From Promicromonospora umidemergens (GTDB lineage Bacteria > Actinomycetota > Actinomycetes > Actinomycetales > Cellulomonadaceae): a stretch of DNA of 64,000 bases. The stretch lies in contig NZ_JAMTCT010000023.1 of assembly GCF_024171995.1 (NCBI RefSeq), forward strand, positions 26,151-90,150, written 5' to 3'. Both the position numbers and the translations under genes were made by a program. The notes beneath the pieces are model-generated. The model saw only the letters and a program-made list of their open reading frames with translations. It was not told the DNA's origin and did no database searches. The first letter of the stretch is position 1; each line of letters starts with the position of its first letter. Positions 54,625 through 63,832 of the stretch are shown here, in pieces.

Positions 54625-57600
54625 ATGTCGCTCGCCCTTCGCGCTCCACGACCCCGGAGCGTCCGGCTGTTCAGTCCGCTCGTTGCCCTCGCCCTCCTCG
54701 TCCCGCTCACCGCGGCGCCGCCCGCCGCCGGCACCTCCACCGCACAGCAGCCTGCCGGCCCCGCCCTCACCGTGACCGCGCCGACCGTGGACCGGCGCAC
54801 GGACCCCACCGGGATCCTGCCCACCGATCCGCTCCAGTTCTCGTGGCAGCTCGATGCCGACCGGGACCGGCGCGGCGTCGTGCAGCGGGCCTACCAGGTG
54901 CGCGTCTGGACCGGCGGGACCGCCTCGGGCAGCGCCCTGTGGGACTCGGGCCGGGTCGCGTCGGACCAGTCGGTGGACGTGCCGTACGACGGCCCGGACC
55001 TCACTGCCCAGCGCGAATACACCTGGTCCGTCCGGGTCTGGGACGACGACGGCAACGCCTCCCGCTGGAGCAGCCCCGCCCAGTTCGAGACCGCGCTCGC
55101 CGACGCCGACGCCTGGACCGGCCAGTGGATCGGCAAGGACACGTCCGAGGTCGGCGCGGAGTGGACGGACTACACCGTCACGGTGACGGCGTCGAACATC
55201 GAGGGCGCGCTGGGGATCTACGTCCGTGGCTCGGACCGAGCCAATGCGTACATGTGGCAGCTCAGCGAGACCCAGCACGCGCTGCGTCCGCACGTGAAGG
55301 TGAACGACGGGTACGCGGTGCTCGACGCCGCGCCCTTCTCCGCGGACCTCGACCTCGCCGACCGGCACGAGTACACGCTCGAGGTGGTCGGCGACACCCT
55401 GACCACGCGCGTCGACGGCGAGGTCGTGGACACCCGGACCGACACGACGCACGCAGCGGCGGGCCTCGTCGGCCTCCGCACGAGCGGGGGCGAGTCCGCG
55501 CTCGTGCACGGCGTCACCGTCACGACGCCCGACGGCGACAGCCTGCTGGACGCCACGTTCCCCGGCGACGAGCACGAGCTGTCCGACGGGCGGGCCACCC
55601 CCGACGGGCTGGCCGTGAGCGAGGGCGACGAGGCGTGGGTGGAGCAGTCGACCGACGTCCAGCTCCTGCGCACCGAGTTCGACCTGCCGGACGTCCCGGT
55701 GACCAGCGCGCGCGTCTACGCGACCGCGCGCGGGCTGTACGAGCTCGAGCTGGGCGGGAACGCGGTCGGTGACCACCAGCTCGCACCAGGGTGGACGGAC
55801 TACGAGGACCGGATCCAGTACCAGACCTACGACGTCACCGACCTGCTCCGCCCTGGCACCAACGTGCTCGGGGCGCAGCTCGCGAAGGGCTGGTTCGCCG
55901 GCCGCATCGCCCAGGCGGGGTCGGAGCGGTACGGGACCACACCGAGCCTGCTCGCCCAGCTCCGGGTCGAGCTGGCCGACGGGACCACCAGGACCGTCAC
56001 GACAGGGGAGGACTGGTCGGTCGGGGACAGCCCCATCCGCACGTCCGACCTCCTGGACGGCGAGGGCTTCGACGCACGCGCCGCGCACGACACCGACGGG
56101 TGGTCGTCCCCCGGCTTCGACGCGACGGGCTGGGAGCCTGCCGACGTCATCGAGGCGCCGGCAGCAGAGCTCGTCCCGCAGCAGGACCAGCCGGTCCGGG
56201 TGCTCGAGGAGCTCGGCGCCACGGCGCTCCCGTCCCCTTCCGACGGCGTCCACCTCTACGACCTGGGGCAGAACATGGTGGGCCACGTCCGTGCCCGGCT
56301 CACCGGAGCCCCCGGCACGACGGCGACCCTCCGGTTCGGCGAGGTCCTCAACCCCGACGGAACCCTGTACACGGACAACCTGCGCACCGCCAAGGTCACC
56401 GACACCTACACCTTCGACGAGTCGGGGACCGGCGTCTTCGAGCCCACCTTCACGTCCCACGGGTTCCGGTTCGTCGAGATCACCGGGGTCTCCGAGGCGC
56501 CGGCGCCCGCCGACGTCGTCGGTGTGGTGGTCAGCACCGACACCGAGGAGTCCAGCGAGCTGTCGACAGGGTCGGCCATGGTCGACCAGCTCGACAGCAA
56601 CATCCGGTGGGGCCGCCGCGGAAACTTCCTGTCCATCCCGACCGACACCCCGGCCCGGGACGAGCGGCTCGGCTGGACCGGTGACATCAACGTGTTCGGC
56701 GAGACCGCCGCCTACACGGCCGACTCACGCGAGTTCCTCCGCAAGTGGCTGCGCGACCTGCGGGACAGCCAGCGCGCCGACGGCGCCTTCCCCGGCTTCG
56801 CGCCGGTCATCCCCGGCCACTCCGACGGCGGCATGGGCACCGCCGGCTGGGGCGACGCGGGCGTCCACGTGCCGTGGACCCTCTGGCGCGCCTACGGCGA
56901 CACCGACGTCGTCGAGGAGAACTACGAGGCGATGCGGCGCTACGTCGACTACCTGCACGCGGACTCCGAGGACTGGATCCGCGACGAGGGCGGGTACCTG
57001 GACTGGGTGAACCTGGACGACCCGACCGAGGCCGGCGTCGTCTCCACCGCCTTCATGGCCAAGAGCACCCGCGAGCTCGCCGAGATGGCCCGCGCCATCG
57101 GCCGGACGGCGGACGCCGACACCTACGACGCCGCCTTCGCGGAGATCCGGGCCGCCTACCAGCGGGAGTTCGTCGCCGACGACGGCACCGTGACGTCCGA
57201 CAGCCAGACGTCGTACGTCCTGACGATCACGCACGGCCTGGTCCCCGACGAGCTCGAGGAGGAGGTGGCGGCGAAGTTCCTCGCGAGCCTCGAACGGCGC
57301 GACCTGCACCTGTCCGTCGGCTTCCTCGGCGTCGAGGGGCTGCTGCCCGCCCTGTCCCAGATCGGGCGGGACGACGTCGCCTTCGAGATGCTCCAGCACG
57401 AGGACTACCCCTCGTGGGGCTACGAGATCGCAAACGGTGCGACGACCGTGTGGGAGCGGTGGAACTCCATCCTGCCGGATGGCTCGTTCCACGACCCGGG
57501 GATGAACTCGTTCAACCACTACGCCTACGGGGCCGTCGGCCGGTGGATGTACGGGACCATGGCCGGCGTCCGCTCGCTGGAGCCTGGCTACCGCAGGACG

Positions 57601-59301
57601 CTCGTCGCGCCCCGGATCGACGAACGCGTCGGGCACGTCGACTACCGCCTGGACACGCCGTACGGCGCGGTCGAGAGCGGGTGGAACACCGAGGGCGACC
57701 GCCTGGAGGTGACCGTGACGGTCCCGGCCAACACCACGGCCGAGATCCGGGTACCTGCCGCGTCGCGGCACGCCGTGCTCGAGTCCGGCAAGCCGGTCGC
57801 CCGCGTCCGGGGCATCGAGTTCGAGCGCATGGTCGACGGCGCCGCCGCCTTCAGCGTGGGTTCCGGAACGTACCGGTTCGTGGTCGACGAGGCCCTCGGC
57901 CGGCTCGGCGACGCCCGCCAGGGCCTCGCCGAGCTCGGGGACGCCGTCGACGACGCACGCGCCGCCGGTCACCTGACCCGGCCGCAGGCCGCTCGCCTCG
58001 GCCGACTGGCCGACGGCGCCGCCCGGGACACCTCCAGGGCCTGGTCGGCCTACCTCCGCGACGACGACGGCGCCCCCGCGCACGTCCACGCCGCGCTGGC
58101 CGACGTCGGCAGGCTCCGGACCGCGATCGAGGGCACCCTCGGCGACGGGCTGCCAGAGGACGTCGCCGAGTCGCTGCTCGCCACCACCGACGCTGTGGCC
58201 ACGACTCTCGCGGACGCCGCGGGCGTGCTCCTCGGGGCGCACGCTGCGCTGGTGGTTCCCGACGGGACCGCACTGCCCGGGTCGACCGTGCCGGTCGAGC
58301 TGAGCCTGGCGAACACCGGACGGCAGGCGCTCCTGCGGCCCGAGGCCGGGCTCACCCTGCCGGACGGCTGGACGGCGACGCCGGTGGGGCAGCTTCCCGA
58401 CCGGGTGGAACCGGGGGCGACGGCGGTGCAGCGCCTCGACGTGTCGCTGCCTGCCGGGCTCGCGGCGGGCAGAGCAGAGCTCGCCGGCACCGTGGCCTAC
58501 ACCTACGGCGACTCGACGGCCGAGCTCCGGGTCACCGGTGAGCTCGACGTGGTGCCGGCCGTCGTCGTCGCCTCGGCCGCGACGACGCCCGACGCGGCCG
58601 GACCGGGAGACACGCTCACCCTGACTGCCGCGATCGAGAACCGGTCAGCCGTGAAGCAGTCGCGCACGGTGACAGTGACGGTCCCGGAGGGCTGGCCGGC
58701 ACCCGAGCCGGCGGAGCTGACGCTGGCGCCGGGAGACGCCGTCGACCACGAGGTGGAGGTCCGGGTGCCCGGGTCGGTCACCGGTGGCCCCACACCCATC
58801 GGGGTCGCCGTCGGCGCTCATGACGACGAGTCGGCGCGGGCGACGCTGGACGTGCGGGTGCCGACGCCGCCTGCGGGCGTCGTCGACCATGCCGACATCG
58901 GCGACGCCGGGTCGGAGGCCGAGCACGGGCTGACCGCTTCCCCCGGCTCGGGGACCAACGTCGAGGCCGGCCTCACCCGCCGGTACACGGGCGTCACCGG
59001 GGGCAGCGGGTACTTCGAGCTCGACCTCGACGTCCCCGCCGGTGAGGCGTTCGTGCTGACCGTCGTCGAGACGTACGACGGCCCGCAGCGCAAGACCTAC
59101 GGCATCCTCGCCGACGGCACCCGGGTGCTGAGCCGGGACCACCGCAAGACGTCCGGCGGCGCGGGCGCGGTCACGTACCGGCTGGAGGTCGAGCCGTCGG
59201 CAGCGACGTCGGACGGCGTGGTGCGGCTCCGTTTCGCGGACGTCCCAGGTGACTACGACCCGTCGATAGCCGACGTCTGGACCAGCACGCCGGGGGCCTA
59301 G
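54625..59301 (+). CDS. Secreted GH78 alpha-L-rhamnosidase, multidomain
   Basis: The 1558-residue exoenzyme has a signal peptide at about 1-40. Domains follow in order: an FN3-like N-terminal domain, an inserted LamG/jelly-roll-like domain at about 165-325, a Bac_rhamnosid_N domain (VYATARGLYELELGGNAVGD), the rhamnosidase beta domain, and the alpha/alpha6 catalytic barrel. Catalytic acid residues sit in PARDERLGWTGDINVF (Asp679-Glu680) and the barrel ends with NSFNHYAYGAVGRWMYG. The last 480 residues hold a helical spacer and NEW3-like beta domains, with a carbohydrate-binding-like end. It would release rhamnose from plant glycans. AAGGGAG precedes the ATG. Confidence 0.9.
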   Translation: MSLALRAPRPRSVRLFSPLVALALLVPLTAAPPAAGTSTAQQPAGPALTVTAPTVDRRTDPTGILPTDPLQFSWQLDADRDRRGVVQRAYQVRVWTGGTASGSALWDSGRVASDQSVDVPYDGPDLTAQREYTWSVRVWDDDGNASRWSSPAQFETALADADAWTGQWIGKDTSEVGAEWTDYTVTVTASNIEGALGIYVRGSDRANAYMWQLSETQHALRPHVKVNDGYAVLDAAPFSADLDLADRHEYTLEVVGDTLTTRVDGEVVDTRTDTTHAAAGLVGLRTSGGESALVHGVTVTTPDGDSLLDATFPGDEHELSDGRATPDGLAVSEGDEAWVEQSTDVQLLRTEFDLPDVPVTSARVYATARGLYELELGGNAVGDHQLAPGWTDYEDRIQYQTYDVTDLLRPGTNVLGAQLAKGWFAGRIAQAGSERYGTTPSLLAQLRVELADGTTRTVTTGEDWSVGDSPIRTSDLLDGEGFDARAAHDTDGWSSPGFDATGWEPADVIEAPAAELVPQQDQPVRVLEELGATALPSPSDGVHLYDLGQNMVGHVRARLTGAPGTTATLRFGEVLNPDGTLYTDNLRTAKVTDTYTFDESGTGVFEPTFTSHGFRFVEITGVSEAPAPADVVGVVVSTDTEESSELSTGSAMVDQLDSNIRWGRRGNFLSIPTDTPARDERLGWTGDINVFGETAAYTADSREFLRKWLRDLRDSQRADGAFPGFAPVIPGHSDGGMGTAGWGDAGVHVPWTLWRAYGDTDVVEENYEAMRRYVDYLHADSEDWIRDEGGYLDWVNLDDPTEAGVVSTAFMAKSTRELAEMARAIGRTADADTYDAAFAEIRAAYQREFVADDGTVTSDSQTSYVLTITHGLVPDELEEEVAAKFLASLERRDLHLSVGFLGVEGLLPALSQIGRDDVAFEMLQHEDYPSWGYEIANGATTVWERWNSILPDGSFHDPGMNSFNHYAYGAVGRWMYGTMAGVRSLEPGYRRTLVAPRIDERVGHVDYRLDTPYGAVESGWNTEGDRLEVTVTVPANTTAEIRVPAASRHAVLESGKPVARVRGIEFERMVDGAAAFSVGSGTYRFVVDEALGRLGDARQGLAELGDAVDDARAAGHLTRPQAARLGRLADGAARDTSRAWSAYLRDDDGAPAHVHAALADVGRLRTAIEGTLGDGLPEDVAESLLATTDAVATTLADAAGVLLGAHAALVVPDGTALPGSTVPVELSLANTGRQALLRPEAGLTLPDGWTATPVGQLPDRVEPGATAVQRLDVSLPAGLAAGRAELAGTVAYTYGDSTAELRVTGELDVVPAVVVASAATTPDAAGPGDTLTLTAAIENRSAVKQSRTVTVTVPEGWPAPEPAELTLAPGDAVDHEVEVRVPGSVTGGPTPIGVAVGAHDDESARATLDVRVPTPPAGVVDHADIGDAGSEAEHGLTASPGSGTNVEAGLTRRYTGVTGGSGYFELDLDVPAGEAFVLTVVETYDGPQRKTYGILADGTRVLSRDHRKTSGGAGAVTYRLEVEPSAATSDGVVRLRFADVPGDYDPSIADVWTSTPGA

Positions 59302-59375
59302 CCACGACGCCTGCCCAGCGATCCGGCCCGTATCTCCTCGGAGATGCGGGCCGGATCGCTGGGTAGGCGTCGTGG
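59302..59375. terminator. 35-bp-stem hairpin between the rhamnosidase and marR genes
   Basis: The arms 59302-59336 and 59341-59375 pair at all positions if two G-U pairs are allowed, with a CTCG loop. It starts right after the rhamnosidase stop and precedes the convergent MarR stop, as expected for a bidirectional terminator. Confidence 0.65.
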
Positions 59376-59385
59376 GCCGCACCGG

Positions 59386-59898
59386 TTAGTCGCAGAGGGC
59401 CGTCAGGCCCTCCTCGGTCCCGCCCGAGAGCTTCGAGGACTCGGCGACCTTGGCCATGATGCGACCCAGCACGGCGAGCTCCTCCGGCTCCAGCGCGTCC
59501 ACCATGATGCGGCGCACCGCGGCCACATGGCCGGGGGCGGCGGTCTCGAGAGCCGCGTAGCCGGCGTCGGTCATGGTGCAGTTCACGCCTCGCCGGTCGC
59601 CTTCCGCCGCACGCCGCTCGACCAGCCCACGCGATTCCATGCGCGCGACCGTGTGCGTGAGCCGGCTGCGCGACAGCACCAGGCCGTCGGCGAGCGCCGA
59701 CATCCGCATGGTGCGCTCCGGCGCCTCCGAGAGCTGCACCAGCAGGCTGTACTCCCCGAGGGAGAGGTCGAGGGTCCGGTCATGGACGGCGCCGAGCGCT
59801 TCGACGAAGCGCGCGGTGCCCTCGAGGTAGCGCCGCCAGGAGCCCTGCTGCTCCTCGGTCAGCCAGCTGTCGCGCTGCTCGGTCGTCTCTGCTGCCAT
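59386..59898 (-). CDS. MarR-family transcriptional regulator
   Basis: The 170-residue winged-helix regulator shows MRMSALADGLVLSRSRLTHT, then VARMESRGLVERRAAEGDRR, the wing motif of MarR. An ATG three codons after an in-frame GTG was chosen as start. It is divergent from a yceI gene, with a TAGTTGA-4-TCAACTA inverted repeat between them. This suggests it represses yceI and perhaps itself. Confidence 0.85.
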   Translation of the reverse strand: MAAETTEQRDSWLTEEQQGSWRRYLEGTARFVEALGAVHDRTLDLSLGEYSLLVQLSEAPERTMRMSALADGLVLSRSRLTHTVARMESRGLVERRAAEGDRRGVNCTMTDAGYAALETAAPGHVAAVRRIMVDALEPEELAVLGRIMAKVAESSKLSGGTEEGLTALCD

Positions 59899-60064
59899 GT
59901 AGCCCACCGCTTTCGTGCTTGCCGAGCCGCCAGAGGGTGCCCGTCGCTCGCTGTCCGAGGGGCCGGGCGCGAGGCCCAGGGCCCGCCCCGCTGCCGCTCC
60001 GCGCCGGCCGGGACACCCCCTGGGAATACGTTACGGGACCGGCTATGTTAGATGTGAACGTGAC

Positions 60065-60082
60065 TAGTTGATCTCTCAACTA
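60065..60082. promoter_or_regulatory. MarR-type operator upstream of yceI
   Basis: TAGTTGA-TCTC-TCAACTA is an exact 7-bp inverted repeat with a four-base centre, the form bound by many MarR-family proteins (AGTTGA half sites). It lies about 38 bases before the yceI ATG. Confidence 0.6.
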
Positions 60083-60120
60083 TCCACCCACAACGCCGCA
60101 CCAACAAGGAGTCCTCTCTC

Positions 60121-60672
60121 ATGGCCACCTCGCTTCCCGCCGGTCTGACCACAGGCACGTACGACCTCGACCCGTCCCACACCACCGCAGCGTTCTCCGT
60201 CCGCCACGCGGGCATCGCGAAGGTGCGCGGCACCATCGGCGTCGCCTCGGGCACCATCACGGTCGGCGAGGACCTGGAGTCGTCCAGCGTCACCGCCGAG
60301 CTCGACGCGGAGTCGGTCAACACGGGCGACGCCGGCCGCGACGGCCACCTGAAGAGCGCCGACTTCTGGCACGCGGAGGAGAACCCCGCCTGGATCTTCA
60401 CGTCCACCGGCATCCGGCCCGACGGCGACGCGTACATCATCTCCGGCGACCTGACCATCAACGGCGTCACCAAGGGCGTCGAGCTGGAGACCGAGTTCGC
60501 CGGCACCGCCAAGGACCCGTTCGGCAACGACCGCGCCGGCTTCGAGGCCAACCTCGAGATCAGCCGCAAGGAGTTCGGCCTGACCTGGAACGCCTCGCTG
60601 GAGACCGGCGGCTTCCTGGTGGGCGAGAAGGTCAAGATCACGCTGGACGTCAGCGCGATCGCCAAGGCCTGA
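60121..60672 (+). CDS. YceI family lipid-binding protein
   Basis: The 183-residue lipocalin-like protein starts TYDLDPSHTTAAFSVRHAGI, the family hallmark, and has SADFWHAEENPAWIFTST and GDLTINGVTKGVELE later. YceI proteins bind isoprenoid or polyprenyl chains. This one has no signal peptide, so it is probably cytoplasmic. A link to the long-chain isoprenoid pathway of this window is only a guess. AAGGAG precedes the ATG at about nine bases. Confidence 0.88.
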   Translation: MATSLPAGLTTGTYDLDPSHTTAAFSVRHAGIAKVRGTIGVASGTITVGEDLESSSVTAELDAESVNTGDAGRDGHLKSADFWHAEENPAWIFTSTGIRPDGDAYIISGDLTINGVTKGVELETEFAGTAKDPFGNDRAGFEANLEISRKEFGLTWNASLETGGFLVGEKVKITLDVSAIAKA

Positions 60673-60708
60673 CCTTCCCCGGCGCGCCGAACGCGCCGAC
60701 TGACTTGC

Positions 60709-60769
60709 GTTCAGCAGGCTGCAGACGACCGTGATCCTCGTGGTCACGGTCGTCTGGAGCCTGCTGAAC
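60709..60769. terminator. 26-bp-arm hairpin between yceI and rex
   Basis: The arms 60709-60734 and 60744-60769 match at 25 of 26 positions around a 9-base loop. It lies in the convergent gap, so it may stop transcription from both genes. Confidence 0.6.
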
Positions 60770-60801
60770 CGCTGTCAGGAACCGTTCCGGTCAGGTCACC
60801 C

Positions 60802-61449
60802 TCAGAGCGCAGCGGCCCGGGTCGCCGCGTGGAACGCCAGGATCTGCAGCTCGCCACCGACGTCGACGGACCGCACCACCACGTCGTCCGGCACCTGGAG
60901 CGCTATCGGCGCGAAGTTGAGGATCTCGCGGACGCCCGAGCCGACGACGGCGTCGGCCACGTCCTGGGCCCCGAGGCCCGGCAGCGCGAGCACGACCATG
61001 CTGACCCGTTCGCGCTGGATGACGTCGGCCACGCCGCGCACGTGCTCAACGGTCACGCCGGCCACGCGGGTGCCCACGACGTCGGGCGACGCGTCGAGGA
61101 GAGCCACCACCTGGAAGCCACGCGTCGCGTACCCGGAGTAGTTCGCGAGCGCGTGCCCGAGGTTACCGATACCGACGATCGCGAGCCGGTGCTCGGTCTC
61201 GAGGCCCAGGGCGACGGTGATGTACGAGGCGAGCGACTCGACGTCGTACCCGACGCCGCGCGTGCCGAACGAACCCAGGTAGGACAGGTCCTTGCGCAGC
61301 TGTGCCGAGCTGACGCCCGAACGCTCGGCGAGCTCCGTCGACGAGGTGAGGCCCACCCCCTCGGCCGCGAGGTCGCGCAGGGCGCGCAGGTAGTACGGCA
61401 GCCTCCCTACGGTTGCTGCCGGAACCGTGCCGTCACTGAGTTCGACCAC
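60802..61449 (-). CDS. rex: Redox-sensing transcriptional repressor Rex
   Basis: The 215-residue protein has an N-terminal winged helix (STELAERSGVSSAQLRKDLS) with the motif YLGSFGTRGVGYDV. A Rossmann NAD(H) domain with VGIGNLGHALANY (about 91-103) follows, with FAPIALQVPDDVVVRSVD near the end. Rex leaves its operators when NADH rises and so derepresses respiratory genes. The GTG has GGGGAG seven bases upstream; an earlier in-frame ATG is poorer. A matching operator precedes the reductase-nuo operon in this window. The glutaredoxin-like gene ends 60 bp upstream on the same strand. Confidence 0.94.
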   Translation of the reverse strand: MVELSDGTVPAATVGRLPYYLRALRDLAAEGVGLTSSTELAERSGVSSAQLRKDLSYLGSFGTRGVGYDVESLASYITVALGLETEHRLAIVGIGNLGHALANYSGYATRGFQVVALLDASPDVVGTRVAGVTVEHVRGVADVIQRERVSMVVLALPGLGAQDVADAVVGSGVREILNFAPIALQVPDDVVVRSVDVGGELQILAFHAATRAAAL

Positions 61450-61509
61450 GTGCTGCTCCCCTCCCCGCGACCACTGTGTCGCGGGCGTACGCACACACTG
61501 CCGGGATGA

Positions 61510-61758
61510 TCATGCCAGGAGGCGGGCCAGGCGCGCACCGTCCACGCGCCAGAAACCTTGCTGGACCCCGTCCACCTCGACCACGGGGACATATTCCCCG
61601 TACTTCTCCCGCAGTGCGGGCGCGCTGTCGATGTCGACCTCGCGCCATCGGGCTCCGGCCCCCTCGCACACCTGCACGACGACGGCGCGTGCGTCATCGC
61701 ACAGATGGCACGCCTCACGTGTGTACAGGACTACCCGGGCTCCGGCAGGACTTGTCAC
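61510..61758 (-). CDS. Glutaredoxin-like thiol-disulfide protein
   Basis: The 82-residue thioredoxin-fold protein has CHLC at residues 17-20 (TREACHLCDDA) and cis-Pro in YVPVVEVDG. The size fits the DUF836/NrdH-like glutaredoxin group common beside rex in actinobacteria. TAACCT (61765-61770) lies six bases before the GTG, so a leaderless start is likely. It is probably co-expressed with rex. Confidence 0.85.
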   Translation of the reverse strand: MTSPAGARVVLYTREACHLCDDARAVVVQVCEGAGARWREVDIDSAPALREKYGEYVPVVEVDGVQQGFWRVDGARLARLLA

Positions 61759-61941
61759 GACCCGAGGTTACGTCACGTGGACGACAGCGAGCGGTCGGTG
61801 TCCGGCACAGCCGGACGATGACGACGAACAGCCCGCTCCGGCGTCCTGGTCGCTCGCGTCGTCGCTCCCCGGTTTCGTCGCCCTCGCACCTCGTGCCCGG
61901 TGGGGACCTGCACGGCGTGACACGCGGATAGAGTGACCTCC

Positions 61942-62736
61942 ATGCCGTCGACGCACCCATCGTCCGCCACCGCGGCGTTCTTCGACGTCGACAACACGAT
62001 CATCCGCGGTGCGAGCGCCTTTCACCTGGCAAAGTCCGCGTACCAGCGCAAGTTCTTCGGCACCCGGGACATCCTCAGGTTCGCCCTCATCCAGGCGCGC
62101 TACCTGGTGTGGGGCGAGAACAAGGAGCAGATCGACGAGGTGCGCAACCGCGCACTGTCCCTCATCGCGGGCCGCAGCGTCGCGGAGATCGCCACCCTCG
62201 GCGAAGAGGTGTGGGACGCCGTCCTGTCGCTGCGGATCTATCCCGGCACGCGCCGCCTGCTCGACGAGCACATCGCGGCCGGCCACCAGGTCTGGCTCAT
62301 CACCGCCACTCCGGTGGAGATCGCACAGCTCATCGCCCGCCGGCTGGGCGCCACGGGGGCGCTCGGCACCATCGCGGAGCACAAGGACGGGTTCTACACG
62401 GGCCGGCTCAACGGTGACCTGATGCACGGCCAGGCCAAGGCGGCCGCCATCGTCGAGCTGGCGAACATCAACGACATCGACCTCGACGAGAGCTACGCCT
62501 ACGGGGACTCGCTGAACGACCTGCCGATGATGCGCGCGGTGGGCCACCCCTGCCCGATCAATCCCGACCTGCGGCTGCGCAGGCACGCGCAGGAGGTGGG
62601 CTGGCCCATCCGGGAGTTCAGGGGCCGGTCGCAGCGCGGGGCGGGACGCGGGGTGCGGACCGCCTCGTGGGCTGGCGCCGCGTGGGTGCTCGGCCTGGTG
62701 CTGCGCGCGGCGCGGCGCCGGCTGCAGGGCCGCTAG
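61942..62736 (+). CDS. HAD-IB family phosphatase (SerB-like)
   Basis: The 264-residue HAD hydrolase has motif I FFDVDNTII (Asp15, Asp17), motif II WLITATPVE, and motif IV YAYGDSLNDLPMM. The cap region is helical. The C-terminus is basic with a hydrophobic segment (AAWVLGLVLRAARRRL). The substrate may be a phosphoserine-like compound or a lipid phosphate; this is not decided by sequence. The ATG is preceded by TAGAGT seven bases upstream; another in-frame ATG lies three codons earlier. Confidence 0.85.
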   Translation: MPSTHPSSATAAFFDVDNTIIRGASAFHLAKSAYQRKFFGTRDILRFALIQARYLVWGENKEQIDEVRNRALSLIAGRSVAEIATLGEEVWDAVLSLRIYPGTRRLLDEHIAAGHQVWLITATPVEIAQLIARRLGATGALGTIAEHKDGFYTGRLNGDLMHGQAKAAAIVELANINDIDLDESYAYGDSLNDLPMMRAVGHPCPINPDLRLRRHAQEVGWPIREFRGRSQRGAGRGVRTASWAGAAWVLGLVLRAARRRLQGR

Positions 62737-62787
62737 CCCGCCCGGGCCCGCCCGGGCGCACGAAGACCTGCACGCAGGCACGAAGAA

Positions 62788-62812
62788 GGCCCGGCCCACA
62801 GTGGGCCGGGCC
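62788..62812. terminator. 12-bp G/C hairpin between HAD gene and bS22 gene
   Basis: GGCCCGGCCCAC and its exact complement are separated by one base in the convergent gap. It is a strong stem likely to end transcription from both sides. Confidence 0.75.
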
Positions 62813-62841
62813 TGCTCGTCACGCGCCAGAGGGCGCGAGCG

Positions 62842-62940
62842 TCACTTCTTGTTGCGGCGCTGGTGGCGCGTCTTACGAAGCAGCTTGCGGTGCTTCTTCT
62901 TCGCCATACGCTTGCGGCGCTTCTTGATGACGGAGCCCAT
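62842..62940 (-). CDS. Ribosomal protein bS22 / AURKAIP1-COX24 domain peptide
   Basis: This 32-residue, extremely basic peptide reads MGSVIKKRRKRMAKKKHRKL and continues with LRKTRHQRRNKK. It is nearly the same as the mycobacterial small-subunit peptide bS22. GAGGA lies about seven bases before the ATG. It ends beside a strong G/C hairpin terminator. Confidence 0.9.
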   Translation of the reverse strand: MGSVIKKRRKRMAKKKHRKLLRKTRHQRRNKK

Positions 62941-63144
62941 AGGTCCTCGCAATGTTCGATCGGTCGGCGGCAGCCCGACGACGGGCCGCTCAGCGAAATG
63001 GTCCACGGTTGGTCCGGGACAGTGACGCCAGAGTGACGATGGCCGACCAACACGAAAGGGAGTCCGTTCCCTAGGCTACCTGGTCCAGCGCTCGCCCTGT
63101 AATCGGCGGGGGTGTGAGTTGTGCCGAGCGGGGTCTGGCGGCCG

Positions 63145-63813
63145 TCAGGGCCGCGCGGCGAACCGGTCGAGCAGCTCCGCGTGGCCCGAGCAGACGAGCA
63201 GGTCGTTGGCGGAGACGCGGGTCTCCGGCGTCGCGTAGACGAAGTCCACGCCGGGTGACTTCACGCCGATCACCGTGACGCCGTAACGCTTGCGGATGTT
63301 GGACTGCGCGAGCGTGAAGCCCTGCGCCTCCTTGGGCGGGCGCATCTTCACGATGGTGAACCCGTCCTCGACCTCGATGTAGTCGAGCAGCTTGCCGCTC
63401 ACGAGGTGGGCCACGCGCGAACCGGCGTCGGCCTCCGGGAAGACGACGTGGTGGGCGCCGATGCGCGTCAGGATGCGGCCGTGCTCAGCGGAGATCGCCT
63501 TGGCCCAGATCTGCGGCGTGCCTATGTCGACCAGGTTGCCGGTGATGAGCACCGATGCCTCGAGCGACGAGCCGACACCGACGACGGCCACGCCGAAGTC
63601 CTTGGCGCCGAGCTGCAGCAGCGCCTCCGGGTTGGTCGCGTCCGCCTCTACCAGGGGCAGCCGACCTGACCACTGCGCTACCAGGGTCGGGTCCTGTTCC
63701 ACGGCCAGCACGTCCTGGCCCAGCCGGTCCAGGGTCGCGCCGATCGACGACCCGAACCGCCCTAGTCCGATCACGAGCACCCCCGCGTCCCGCTCGGGCT
63801 TCTTCTCCGGCAC
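63145..63813 (-). CDS. TrkA/KtrA-type RCK potassium-uptake regulatory protein
   Basis: The 222-residue protein has an RCK_N domain with the NAD-binding loop VLVIGLGRFGSSIG at about residues 11-24 and Asp/Glu at the strand 2 end. TrkA-C follows at about 140-220 (DFVYATPETRVSANDLLV). The length fits KtrA/TrkA gating subunits. The chosen GTG (PEKKPERDAG follows) has GAGAGGA seven bases upstream. An upstream in-frame GTG would begin inside a dispersed repeat and was rejected. No partner Trk membrane gene is in view. Confidence 0.88.
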   Translation of the reverse strand: MPEKKPERDAGVLVIGLGRFGSSIGATLDRLGQDVLAVEQDPTLVAQWSGRLPLVEADATNPEALLQLGAKDFGVAVVGVGSSLEASVLITGNLVDIGTPQIWAKAISAEHGRILTRIGAHHVVFPEADAGSRVAHLVSGKLLDYIEVEDGFTIVKMRPPKEAQGFTLAQSNIRKRYGVTVIGVKSPGVDFVYATPETRVSANDLLVCSGHAELLDRFAARP

Positions 63814-63832
63814 GGTATTCCTCTCTGGCCAC

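Noticed and set aside
61470..61497. Possible Rex site before rex (TGTG...CACA)
   Set aside because: The spacing and half sites do not fit the 6-6-6 Rex pattern seen at 28562.
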